15,694 nucleotides of DNA from Bacillota bacterium (GTDB lineage Bacteria; Bacillota; Clostridia; Christensenellales; Aristaeellaceae): positions 1 through 15,694 of the forward strand of contig JAEYQQ010000110.1 in assembly GCA_023409955.1 (NCBI GenBank), written 5' to 3'. Of the stretch, positions 6,129-12,851 are shown one piece after another. The translations under genes were made by a program, and so were the position numbers. The notes under the pieces are model-generated. The model was not told the DNA's origin and made no database searches. It saw only the letters and a program-made list of their open reading frames with translations. Position 1 is the stretch's first letter, and each line of letters opens with the position of its first letter.

Positions 6129-6917
6129 TCAGTCACCCAGCCTTTCATGCCATGGCACGATGACCTTGGCTGCCAGGCGGAAAAGCCAGTCGGTAGCAAG
6201 GCCAATGAGGCCAATCATGATCAGGCCCCCAAAGATCACATCGGTAGCCAGAAAGCGCTGGGATTTTAGAATAATAAAGCCCAGGCCATTACTGGCCGCC
6301 ACCATTTCCGCCACTACAAGGTAGGTCCACGCCCAGCCAATGGTCAGGCGGAAATCATCCATGAGCCCCGGCAGCGCCGCCGGAAAAATAACCTCCACAT
6401 AAATTTGCCAGCGCTTTGCACCTAGGGTCCTGGCAGCGTTCAGCAGGTTTTTGTCTACAGAAGATACTGTGTCGCAAACCATGAGCACCAGCTGAAAAAA
6501 TGTACCCAGAAAGATAATGGTATATTTTTGTGTCTCATCTATGCCCAAATACAAAATTGTCAGCGGCACCAGCGCCACCACGGGCAGGTAACGAACAAAC
6601 TCAATGAGCGGCTGCAGAATGGCGCTGACTTTTTTGGACCTGGCCATCAGCATCCCCAAGGGAAGCGCTGCCAGTACCGACCAGAACCAGCCAACTAGCA
6701 CCCGCCAGGTGGATGCGGCGCAGTGGGCCCACAGGCTACCATCCAGTAGCATTTTGTACAGCGTACTTAATACCTTTACAGGGGATGGGATAAAAATTTC
6801 ATTAACATACCCACCAAGTGTCAAAAGGCTCCATAGCATAAGGAACGCAATAAATACTGCAATGGATAGCGGGCGGTATGCTTTCTTCTTACCTTTGGTA
6901 TTTGTATTATTGATAAT
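6129..6917 (-). CDS. ABC transporter permease, SsuC/TauC-like, probable ATT start
   Basis: Inner-membrane permease of the same importer, about 262 aa with the start given here. It is strongly hydrophobic; the cytoplasmic EAA loop is seen in NAARTLGAKRWQIYVEVIFP followed by AALPG. The first ATG is at 6839, but the frame stays open upstream and encodes KGKKKAYRPLSIAVFIAFL, which has the look of the missing basic N-terminus and first half of TM1. No ATG, GTG or TTG occurs there. ATT at 6917 is preceded by GGATGTGA, one mismatch from the GGAGGTGA consensus, at suitable spacing, and the promoter lies only about 34 bases further upstream. The resulting length is normal for the family. If ATT is wrong, the protein starts at 6839 and lacks part of TM1. 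Confidence 0.85.
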   Translation of the reverse strand: MINNTNTKGKKKAYRPLSIAVFIAFLMLWSLLTLGGYVNEIFIPSPVKVLSTLYKMLLDGSLWAHCAASTWRVLVGWFWSVLAALPLGMLMARSKKVSAILQPLIEFVRYLPVVALVPLTILYLGIDETQKYTIIFLGTFFQLVLMVCDTVSSVDKNLLNAARTLGAKRWQIYVEVIFPAALPGLMDDFRLTIGWAWTYLVVAEMVAASNGLGFIILKSQRFLATDVIFGGLIMIGLIGLATDWLFRLAAKVIVPWHERLGD

Positions 6918-6957
6918 GCTTCACATCCGTTTTATCACTTTAGCATGGTGCAGTGTT

Positions 6958-6986
6958 ATACTACTACAATATATTCTATCTGTCAA
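6958..6986 (-). promoter_or_regulatory. Promoter of the ABC transporter operon
   Basis: A perfect -35 TTGACA (6981-6986) is 17 bp from TAGTAT (6958-6963) on the - strand. RNA would start near 6951, leaving a short leader with no room for a riboswitch. Confidence 0.7.
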
Positions 6987-6995
6987 CATTCAAAG

Positions 6996-7015
6996 GCATT
7001 CTATCTAATGAATGC
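6996..7015. promoter_or_regulatory. Operator-like inverted repeat between divergent promoters
   Basis: GCATTC (6996-7001) and GAATGC (7010-7015) form an inverted repeat with an 8-base centre, 9 bp upstream of the -35 of the transporter operon and upstream of the helicase promoter. Spacing suits a dimeric regulator, but no regulator gene is in the window. Confidence 0.3.
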
Positions 7016-7037
7016 TGGTATGGACCACATTTTCCCC

Positions 7038-7066
7038 TTGCATCCACCGCCCACCTATGCCATAAT
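7038..7066 (+). promoter_or_regulatory. Promoter of the nuclease-helicase gene
   Basis: TTGCAT (7038-7043) and CATAAT (7061-7066) are separated by 17 bp, with a predicted RNA start near 7073 and a leader of about 20 bases containing GAGGTGA. Confidence 0.55.
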
Positions 7067-7094
7067 GAAAACATATGTTTGCTTGAGGTGACGC

Positions 7095-9395
7095 ATGGAA
7101 GGGATTATGCGGTTGTCGGTTCGTGACCTTGTGGCGTTTTCCATCCATGGGGAGGATATTCTCCCTGCATCCGGCAACCAAGACATGCTGGCTGGTACAA
7201 AAGGTCATAAAGCCTGGCAAGGCAAGCTGGCGGAAGGCTGGAAGGCCGAGGTCCCCCTAAGCATTACCATAACATCCGAAGACATTAAATTTCACATATC
7301 CGGCCGTATGGATGCCTTTTTTGATAACGAAAAGCCCATTATCGAAGAATTAAAGCTTTCGTATTCTACTTTAACACCACCTGCATCCCCCCAACCGGCC
7401 CATCGTGCTCAGGCCGTGGTCTATGGGCACATGCTCTGTGAGGAAAGAAACATAGACACTGTCATCATACGGGTGGTATATGTATCCGAAGCGGGCGGTT
7501 TGCGGGCAGTCTTTGAGGAGGAGCTTACCCGCCAGCATCTGGAAGCTGTGTTTTATGACTTGCTTGACGCTTACGCCCAATGGGAAGCTACTCAGCGCAA
7601 GCATCGGGAGAAACGTAATGAAAGCCTGACCCAATTGCCCTTCCCCTTTTCCGCTTACCGCCCCGGCCAACGGGAAATGGCCATACAGGTTTTTACTGCC
7701 ATCCAAAAAAAGAAACGGCTCTTTGCCAGCATGCCCACCGGCACAGGCAAATCCGCCGCTGTTTTATATCCGGCCTTGAAGGCGATGGGGCAGGGGATCA
7801 CAGGACAGATTTTTTACCTTACCGCCCGTACTACAGCTAGACAAGCTGCACTGCAAGCCCTTGATATCATGCGAAGAAAGGGTATGCATGTTCGCAGCCT
7901 GACGCTCAACGCCAAGGAAAAGCAGTGCCCCCGCTTCACTCGCTGCCACCCGGATTTTTGCGAGCGGGCCAAAGGGCACTATATACGCCTGCCGGCGGCG
8001 CTGGATGAAATGATGGAAATCACCGACTGGAACGGCCAAGCAGTGATGGATATGGCGCAAAAGCATCAATTGTGCCCCTTTGAGTTTGCATTATCACTTG
8101 CTGAGATTGCCGATGTGGTGATCTGCGATTACAACTATGCCTTTGATCCGGCAGCGCGGATCAAGCGGATCTTCGATTGGCGCACTGATTTGACGCTGCT
8201 GGCGGATGAAAGCCACAACCTGGCGGGACGGGCAAGAGAAATGTTATCCGGGATATGTGATGGAGCACAGCTTAAGGCTTTCCGAAAGGAATTAAACAAG
8301 GTCCAGGGACGCAAGGGGAGGTTATACAAAGCTACCACAGCGGTCATGAACCTTTTACGTACCATCGAATTTGAAAAAGAGGAATCAGAACGGGAATTAT
8401 TAGAGTTACCGGACAGGCTGATAAAAAGTTCAGAAAACTTTCTGGATGAAGTAATGGAATCCTTTGGCGACCCGCCACCTGGCGAAGCCGGACGATTACT
8501 TGGAGACATGTATCAAATGGCCATGAGTTTTCTTTCCGCTGCCGAACGGGGACTTAGCAATTATGCGCTGCTGTGTACAAAGCAGGGCAAGGAACGATCC
8601 ATTCGTTTGTTATGCCTATCCGTTGCGGAGCACTTGGCGGAAGTCACCAAAAAGCTCTCTGGCGTGATCTACTTTTCCGCCACACTTTCGCCCCTTGCCG
8701 CCATGCAAAAGCTGCTGGGCGGTGGGGAGGAGGATGCGTGCTTTGCTCTCCCCTCCCCTTTTGAACCTGAAAATCTGCTGGTTTTGCGCCACCGGGTGGA
8801 TACCCGGTATGCCCTGCGGCGACAGACAGCACCCCAAGTGGCAGAGGCCATATTGAAAGCCTTTGCGGCCAAGCCTGGTAAATACATTGCCTTTTTCCCC
8901 AGTTATGCTTACCTAAAGCTGGTAGGAGCTGAGCTTGTGCAATGCGACCCCAACCTGCCCCTGCTAATTCAAGATAGCAGCATGGAGGAAGCAGACCGGG
9001 AGGCCTTCCTGGCCCAATTTACCGCCGATCATCAACCGCTGCTGGGCCTTGCGGTGCTGGGCGGCGTGTTTGCCGAGGGCATTGACCTGCCCGGCGAGAG
9101 GCTCCTTGGGGTGATGGTGGTAGGGGTAGGCCTGCCCATGGTCTGCCTGGAGCAGGAAGCCCTGCGCCGGCATTATGAGGAGGCCCTGGGTGATGGCTTC
9201 GCTTATGCCTACCGGTATCCCGGCATGCACAAGGTATTGCAAGCCGCCGGCCGGGTCATTCGCTCGGAAACTGACCGGGGTGTGGTGCTGCTGATTGATC
9301 ATCGCTACTTCCAGCGCGACTATCTCACCCTTTGTCCGCCTCACTGGCGTTTTGAAGGGGATAGTCTTCAGGGGTTTTGGGATCAGGGGTGTTGA
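7095..9395 (+). CDS. PD-(D/E)XK nuclease - DinG/XPD-type Fe-S helicase fusion
   Basis: 766 aa DNA repair-type protein. Residues 1-165 form a RecB/Cas4-like nuclease: GTKGHKAW (His38), Asp73 in GRMDAFF, Glu85-x-Lys87 in IEELK, and the QxxxY motif at Q106-Y110. From about 180 follows an SF2 helicase of the DinG/XPD group: YRPGQREM, Walker A MPTGTGKS (213-220), four cysteines placed as in the Fe-S domain (C278, C284, C289, C327), DESH Walker B (371-374), SATLS, and motif VI QAAGRVIRSETDRG near the C-terminus. The family unwinds DNA 5' to 3' with ATP; the nuclease would trim the unwound strand. All catalytic motifs look intact. The ATG at 7095 follows GAGGTGA; Met5 (7107) is an alternative. Single gene, divergent from the ABC operon. 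It is not a plain DinG, so no symbol is given. Confidence 0.93.
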   Translation: MEGIMRLSVRDLVAFSIHGEDILPASGNQDMLAGTKGHKAWQGKLAEGWKAEVPLSITITSEDIKFHISGRMDAFFDNEKPIIEELKLSYSTLTPPASPQPAHRAQAVVYGHMLCEERNIDTVIIRVVYVSEAGGLRAVFEEELTRQHLEAVFYDLLDAYAQWEATQRKHREKRNESLTQLPFPFSAYRPGQREMAIQVFTAIQKKKRLFASMPTGTGKSAAVLYPALKAMGQGITGQIFYLTARTTARQAALQALDIMRRKGMHVRSLTLNAKEKQCPRFTRCHPDFCERAKGHYIRLPAALDEMMEITDWNGQAVMDMAQKHQLCPFEFALSLAEIADVVICDYNYAFDPAARIKRIFDWRTDLTLLADESHNLAGRAREMLSGICDGAQLKAFRKELNKVQGRKGRLYKATTAVMNLLRTIEFEKEESERELLELPDRLIKSSENFLDEVMESFGDPPPGEAGRLLGDMYQMAMSFLSAAERGLSNYALLCTKQGKERSIRLLCLSVAEHLAEVTKKLSGVIYFSATLSPLAAMQKLLGGGEEDACFALPSPFEPENLLVLRHRVDTRYALRRQTAPQVAEAILKAFAAKPGKYIAFFPSYAYLKLVGAELVQCDPNLPLLIQDSSMEEADREAFLAQFTADHQPLLGLAVLGGVFAEGIDLPGERLLGVMVVGVGLPMVCLEQEALRRHYEEALGDGFAYAYRYPGMHKVLQAAGRVIRSETDRGVVLLIDHRYFQRDYLTLCPPHWRFEGDSLQGFWDQGC

Positions 9396-9405
9396 TAGAG
9401 CACAA

Positions 9406-9428
9406 AACCGGGGTTGCAAACCCCGGTT
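9406..9428. terminator. Hairpin terminator between convergent genes
   Basis: A 10 bp stem pairs AACCGGGGTT (9406-9415) with AACCCCGGTT (9419-9428) over a 3-base loop. TTTT follows on the - strand; there is no clear T run on the + strand. It lies 10 bases after the helicase stop and probably ends the leftward phosphoesterase transcript as well. Confidence 0.55.
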
Positions 9429-9504
9429 ATAACCAAAAAATGTATCCCTTTGGAATCCCTATTAACTTGAGCAGTCAATATAAAAAGATAATGGGTTAAG
9501 TCCT

Positions 9505-10008
9505 TCATCCCCCACCCAGCCGATGCTCGCAAATCATCCGTGGGGGCCAATATTCATATAAGCTCACACTGTCTACCGTGGCATGAAAGTTTGAAAACTT
9601 TTCTGCCACAACAGGCAAGGCCTTTAATATACCCTCCGGCTCATCCATCATCAGGGTGGTATGGGCCGTCCAGTCGTGCTCATTGATGCGTATATCCTCA
9701 AAAGGCTTTTGCAGTGCCAGCAAATGCTCATTCACATCCGGACCGAAAAACAAGACCTTCAGGCCAAATAGTCCGATATGATTATAAGTCAAAGGAAACC
9801 GAGGCACCTTGGCACATATCTCATCCAAGCGCCGTTTTACTTCCTCTTCCTTTTCCAGTTCAAAGGAACCCAAAGTAATATGATACGGAGTCTTGGGCGG
9901 CTTTTTCACCTCAATGCCCATTTCAAATAACAGCCGGTCGATGGCCTTCATTTTCTCGCAGGTATCTTGATCCAATTGAGCCATTACATATAATAAGCGT
10001 TCGTTCAT
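9505..10008 (-). CDS. 2H phosphoesterase, 2'-5' RNA ligase (LigT/ThpR) family
   Basis: 167 aa soluble protein with the two defining HxT motifs, PYHITLGSF (His43, Thr45) and TAHTTLMM (His116, Thr118), which line the active site of the 2H superfamily. Members hydrolyse 2',3'-cyclic phosphates or 1''-2'' cyclic nucleotide phosphates, or ligate RNA halves in vitro; the substrate here is unknown. Length is usual for the family. AGGAGG lies 6 bases before the ATG. It stands alone, convergent with the nuclease-helicase gene. The superfamily call is firm; whether it belongs with ThpR or a YjcG-like branch is not decided. Confidence 0.85.
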   Translation of the reverse strand: MNERLLYVMAQLDQDTCEKMKAIDRLLFEMGIEVKKPPKTPYHITLGSFELEKEEEVKRRLDEICAKVPRFPLTYNHIGLFGLKVLFFGPDVNEHLLALQKPFEDIRINEHDWTAHTTLMMDEPEGILKALPVVAEKFSNFHATVDSVSLYEYWPPRMICEHRLGGG

Positions 10009-10056
10009 CCATGGCCTCCTTCATTCGTTTACCAGGCTGGTCATACACCTATCATT

Positions 10057-10085
10057 ATCTTACCATGTTCTCCAATCATCATCAA
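10057..10085 (-). promoter_or_regulatory. Weak candidate promoter for the 2H phosphoesterase gene
   Basis: TTGATG (10080-10085) and TAAGAT (10057-10062) lie 17 bp apart on the - strand, about 50 bases upstream of the start codon. Other AT-rich hexamers nearby could serve instead. Confidence 0.35.
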
Positions 10086-10122
10086 TGTTATAACAGCCTG
10101 GGCTGATGACAGGCAACGAAGA

Positions 10123-10151
10123 GAATCCCCGGAAGCAGCTTCCGGGGATTC
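10123..10151 (-). terminator. Intrinsic terminator of the small membrane protein gene
   Basis: A 12 bp perfect stem (arm GAATCCCCGGAA, 10123-10134 with 10140-10151) with a 5-base loop lies 22 bases after the stop codon. The tail on the - strand is T-rich (TCTTCGTT) rather than a pure T run. Confidence 0.75.
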
Positions 10152-10173
10152 TTGCACCTGGTCTGTTTATGCT

Positions 10174-10623
10174 TTACTTTTCCGTAAAAGGGTCATCTGC
10201 TTGCGCTGACTGAAAAGCGGCTTTTTTAGCTTCTACATTACCAATGGCTTTTACATAAACTTCCTTTGCGGTTACAGCCACTAATAACGCATAAGCGATA
10301 CACTTGGGGATAAAAGCCAATGAAAAGCTGGAAAATCCATACAGCAGTGCTTGGGCCAACACCTGTGCTATCAGCGCCACGCCATATACGATGTACTCAG
10401 TTCTTACCTTACCGATGCTCCTGTCAATGGGCAGCTTGATGAATTGTACCACCAGCACCACAAAGGTCACCTGCCCGGCAAAGTATGCAAACTCTTGGGG
10501 CGTCAGGTATCCGGCAGCCGCCAAACTTGGTGTTCCCGCCTCTTCCGCCAGGGTCAGCAGGGGATAGCACAGGCACAAAAGCAGCATGCACAAAAATAAG
10601 GCCGAAAAAAAGATCCGCTTCAT
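10174..10623 (-). CDS. Small membrane protein with signal peptide, holin-like topology
   Basis: 149 aa. A signal peptide (MKRIFFSALFLCMLLLCLCY, probable cleavage after LTLA at 26) is followed by three predicted membrane segments (about 46-62, 77-95 and 100-117) and a polar C-terminal tail of about 30 residues ending in DDPFTEK. The core, starting LTPQEFAYFAG and including VVLVVQFIKLPIDR, recalls small holin-like proteins coded beside endolysins in Clostridia prophages, but that is a topology and composition argument and no endolysin or phage gene is adjacent. The start is supported by GGGAGTGAT upstream. Single gene with its own promoter and terminator. Function unknown. Confidence 0.7.
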   Translation of the reverse strand: MKRIFFSALFLCMLLLCLCYPLLTLAEEAGTPSLAAAGYLTPQEFAYFAGQVTFVVLVVQFIKLPIDRSIGKVRTEYIVYGVALIAQVLAQALLYGFSSFSLAFIPKCIAYALLVAVTAKEVYVKAIGNVEAKKAAFQSAQADDPFTEK

Positions 10624-10742
10624 GGCATCACTCCCATTCCTATTGATTGGCAGCTTCGGCTATGCCAGTATGCTACTTGGATCATGGTCAAGCTCTATAC
10701 CATGCCGTATGCTCCCCTACCATGATATTCAAGACTTCAAAA

Positions 10743-10771
10743 TGTATAACAGATTGTTATTCGACAGACAA
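10743..10771 (-). promoter_or_regulatory. Promoter of the small membrane protein gene
   Basis: TTGTCT (10766-10771) and TATACA (10743-10748) on the - strand are 17 bp apart. The leader would be about 110 bases. Apart from this promoter and the terminator at 10844-10880, I see nothing in the 250-base gap 10624-10873. Confidence 0.45.
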
Positions 10772-10843
10772 CCAATGGAATACATTTACATTTCTACATC
10801 CATGGCGCATGATACAGAAATGAACATAGCACCATAATACACT

Positions 10844-10880
10844 CAAAAAAAGGCGGTTCAGACAATCACAACGTTACCGC
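10844..10880 (-). terminator. Possible terminator of the SH3-phosphoesterase operon
   Basis: GCGGT (10876-10880 on the - strand, overlapping the stop codon) can pair with ACCGC (10853-10857), and an eight-T run follows (10844-10851). The stem is short and the loop long (18 bases), so efficiency is doubtful. Confidence 0.45.
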
Positions 10881-11722
10881 ATTCTGCCTTTCAGCCATTC
10901 CTTCCGATCCCACAACGGTGCAGCTTCCCGCCAGATGTCATCCGGGATATCACACTCCTTCTCCCCCAGCGCTTTTTCTGCATAACCCTGAACAAAATCT
11001 ATGAGAGAAAGTACATGATGACGTCCGGTTAACAGTTCCAGGATGTCAGCATTGCAAAAATCCGGTGCCCTATCATACATATCTGACGCCTTGGTATCCC
11101 GTATGACCTTGTCTACATTATAGCTCACATGCCGGAAGGCGGCTTTGCCTGTATTCTCATCATAGAGCGCATAAGCAGCAACGCCGCCAATACCATCCAG
11201 GGCAAGGCCCACTGAGCCCGCGCCGATAAACGTTTTGCCTTCATACAGATAATAACCAATCTTGTGAGTGTGGCCGGTGGCCATGAGCGTTTGGGGATAC
11301 TTATCAAAAAGTCCCTTGGCTTGCCCTAAGGAAAAGATATGATCCCGCACACGGTTTGGTGAGCCGTGGGCCAAAATTGCCTGATGATCTCCGACAGAAA
11401 CAGTGCGTGGATGCTCAAGGGACGATAAAAAAGCCCAATGATGAGGCAAAAGCACATCATGGGTCCATGCTAGGCAGCCGAATTGGCTTTTATGAAACCA
11501 ATCGGCATGACCTCCCCTTTTCATTTCCAGAAGATCAAGCTCCCGATTGCCCGCAACGGCGGCAACATTTAAGTTCATAAGCCGATCTAGCACTTCAATT
11601 GGGTATGGGAACTCACCTACCATGTCCCCCAGCACCCAAATGGAACGAACCTTAGGCATATCCGTAAGCACCGCTTCAAGGGCTGGCAGGTTGGCGTGTA
11701 TATCGCTTAAAATCGCAATCAT
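10874..11722 (-). CDS. Metallophosphoesterase, calcineurin-like
   Basis: 282 aa, no signal peptide, so cytoplasmic. Metal-binding motifs appear in order: SDIHANL (Asp7, His9), GDMVG (Asp33), GNRE (Asn59), AHGSP (His119) and GHTHK (His151, His153). Only the His usually found in GNH(D/E) differs (Arg60); this position also varies in YfcE-like relatives, so activity need not be lost. The fold ends near residue 195, and an extra C-terminal stretch of about 85 residues contains LTGRHHVLSLIDF and a Trp-rich end, with no function I recognise. The ATG overlaps the stop of the upstream SH3 gene as ATGA, with AAGGGATGA just before, so the two are translationally coupled. Substrate unknown. Confidence 0.88.
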   Translation of the reverse strand: MIAILSDIHANLPALEAVLTDMPKVRSIWVLGDMVGEFPYPIEVLDRLMNLNVAAVAGNRELDLLEMKRGGHADWFHKSQFGCLAWTHDVLLPHHWAFLSSLEHPRTVSVGDHQAILAHGSPNRVRDHIFSLGQAKGLFDKYPQTLMATGHTHKIGYYLYEGKTFIGAGSVGLALDGIGGVAAYALYDENTGKAAFRHVSYNVDKVIRDTKASDMYDRAPDFCNADILELLTGRHHVLSLIDFVQGYAEKALGEKECDIPDDIWREAAPLWDRKEWLKGRMR

Positions 11723-12507
11723 GTCATCCCTTTTTCATCTTGCTTAACAACATGGATATAATCTGAAACCACATACCCTTGATAGCCTTCAGCCTCCACA
11801 CAAGCCCAGCCCTTCTTCTCCCAAATCAAGGTCATAACATCGCCGGGATGCAGCACCATGATGATGCCGGTGTTGCCAAAACGCCTATCAAATCGAAAAT
11901 TCACATCTTCCTTATTATTGATAATCGCATAGCCTGGGGCTTCCTGGGCAGTATCGTAAAAGGTGAGATACTTGGTAAGCAGGTACCCAACCTTATCCCC
12001 CACATGCACAAGGGAAAACTCATTGTTCTTTTCAAGCACAACCATCACAGCCCCAGCTGTTATGGTATCCATCTTCTTGCCCTTGCGGCTGGCTTGCTCC
12101 CGCAGGGTCATACTCCAGTTTCCGCTGGGATCCATCCCTACATTGAACACCGCAAGCCTGGGCGCTTTCTCTCCTGCGGCTTCTGCGTCATTTGGCATGC
12201 CCCAATCATCAAGGTGCAGTGCGGTTGTTGGTATATACCCTGTTTGTGACCCATCGCTGACCTTGCACCAATATAACCCCAAAGACTCTACCGTAACAGC
12301 TGCGCCTTCTTCAAGGGTTGCAATGGCCTGCGCTTGTTCCATGGGCTGAACAAAAAGCGCTGACCCGCCTTCCGGCAAAACAACCCCTGTTACAGGCAAA
12401 TTGATGCTCCCGGCAAACGGCGCCGCTGCCTGGGCATTTACAACAATTCCGAATAATACAAGGATCAAGAGACAGGTCATACATAGCTTACGCATGGAAC
12501 ACACCAT
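11719..12507 (-). CDS. Secreted protein with three SH3-like domains
   Basis: 262 aa. A signal peptide (hydrophobic segment 12-24) ends near AQA|AA (about 28). Three bacterial SH3-like modules follow: about 48-98 (ending TGYIPTTALHL), 133-184 (ending VGYLLTKYLTF) and 200-254 (ending QGYVVSDYIHV). Each closes with a GY[IVL]-type strand typical of SH3b domains that bind cell-wall peptides. No catalytic domain, membrane anchor or sortase motif is present. The ATG at 12507 is chosen because GGAAAGG lies 4 bases upstream; Met5 has no RBS at proper distance. First gene of a two-gene operon with a cytosolic metallophosphoesterase, an odd pairing across the membrane that may imply sensing or only co-expression. 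Confidence 0.85.
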   Translation of the reverse strand: MVCSMRKLCMTCLLILVLFGIVVNAQAAAPFAGSINLPVTGVVLPEGGSALFVQPMEQAQAIATLEEGAAVTVESLGLYWCKVSDGSQTGYIPTTALHLDDWGMPNDAEAAGEKAPRLAVFNVGMDPSGNWSMTLREQASRKGKKMDTITAGAVMVVLEKNNEFSLVHVGDKVGYLLTKYLTFYDTAQEAPGYAIINNKEDVNFRFDRRFGNTGIIMVLHPGDVMTLIWEKKGWACVEAEGYQGYVVSDYIHVVKQDEKGMT

Positions 12508-12556
12508 TTTTCCTTTCCATCAAAGAATAAAGATATCAACAAAAACTGTATTATCA

Positions 12557-12585
12557 AAAGTAGCATACAGACCTGTATTTTGCAA
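12557..12585 (-). promoter_or_regulatory. Promoter with internal palindrome for the SH3 operon
   Basis: TTGCAA (12580-12585) and TACTTT (12557-12562) on the - strand are 17 bp apart. The spacer contains a perfect interrupted palindrome ATACAG-AC-CTGTAT (12565-12578), positioned where a repressor or MerR-like activator would act. Confidence 0.4.
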
Positions 12586-12749
12586 GTAATGATATGTAAA
12601 TAGTATCAATCCCTTTGTTCGCCTCTTAATGTCCAAGCACCTAACACCTTGAGTATACTCTTGGTCAATTACATTCCCAATATAATGAAGCCACTCACCA
12701 ATATATATGCCATAATTGAGCAATGTTTTTACTTTTCGTTCATATACTG

Positions 12750-12779
12750 TAGACATAAAATACATAGATATGTTATACT
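12750..12779 (+). promoter_or_regulatory. Promoter of the large secreted protein gene
   Basis: TAGACA (12750-12755) and TATACT (12774-12779) are 18 bp apart. RNA would start near 12786, about 65 bases before the preferred ATG at 12852. Confidence 0.55.
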
Positions 12780-12851
12780 CTTGTCATAATTACACGCAAT
12801 CGTGCGATGTTTATTACCGGTGCCCCCAGGCATTTGAGAGGAAGTGCACAT

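Larger units (their letters stand above)
12508..12851. other. AT-rich divergent intergenic region
   Basis: Much lower in GC than its flanks. It carries the leftward SH3-operon promoter and the rightward promoter of the large secreted protein. An 81-codon - strand ORF (12520-12765) with AT-rich codons lacks a ribosome binding site and covers the SH3-operon promoter, so I do not call it a gene. I see no RNA gene. Confidence 0.5.

Noticed and set aside
10174..10623. Prophage remnant around the holin-like gene
   Set aside because: No integrase, structural, endolysin or attachment-site sequence is visible nearby; the flanking genes are ordinary chromosomal types.
12565..12578. BlaI/CopY operator reading of the palindrome
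   Set aside because: Those operators have TACA and TGTA separated by two bases; here the gap is four, and no BlaI/CopY gene is present.
12520..12765. 81-codon AT-rich - strand ORF in the divergent gap
   Set aside because: It has no ribosome binding site and covers the SH3-operon promoter. Its codon use differs from the neighbours, so a decayed foreign fragment is possible, but nothing supports expression.
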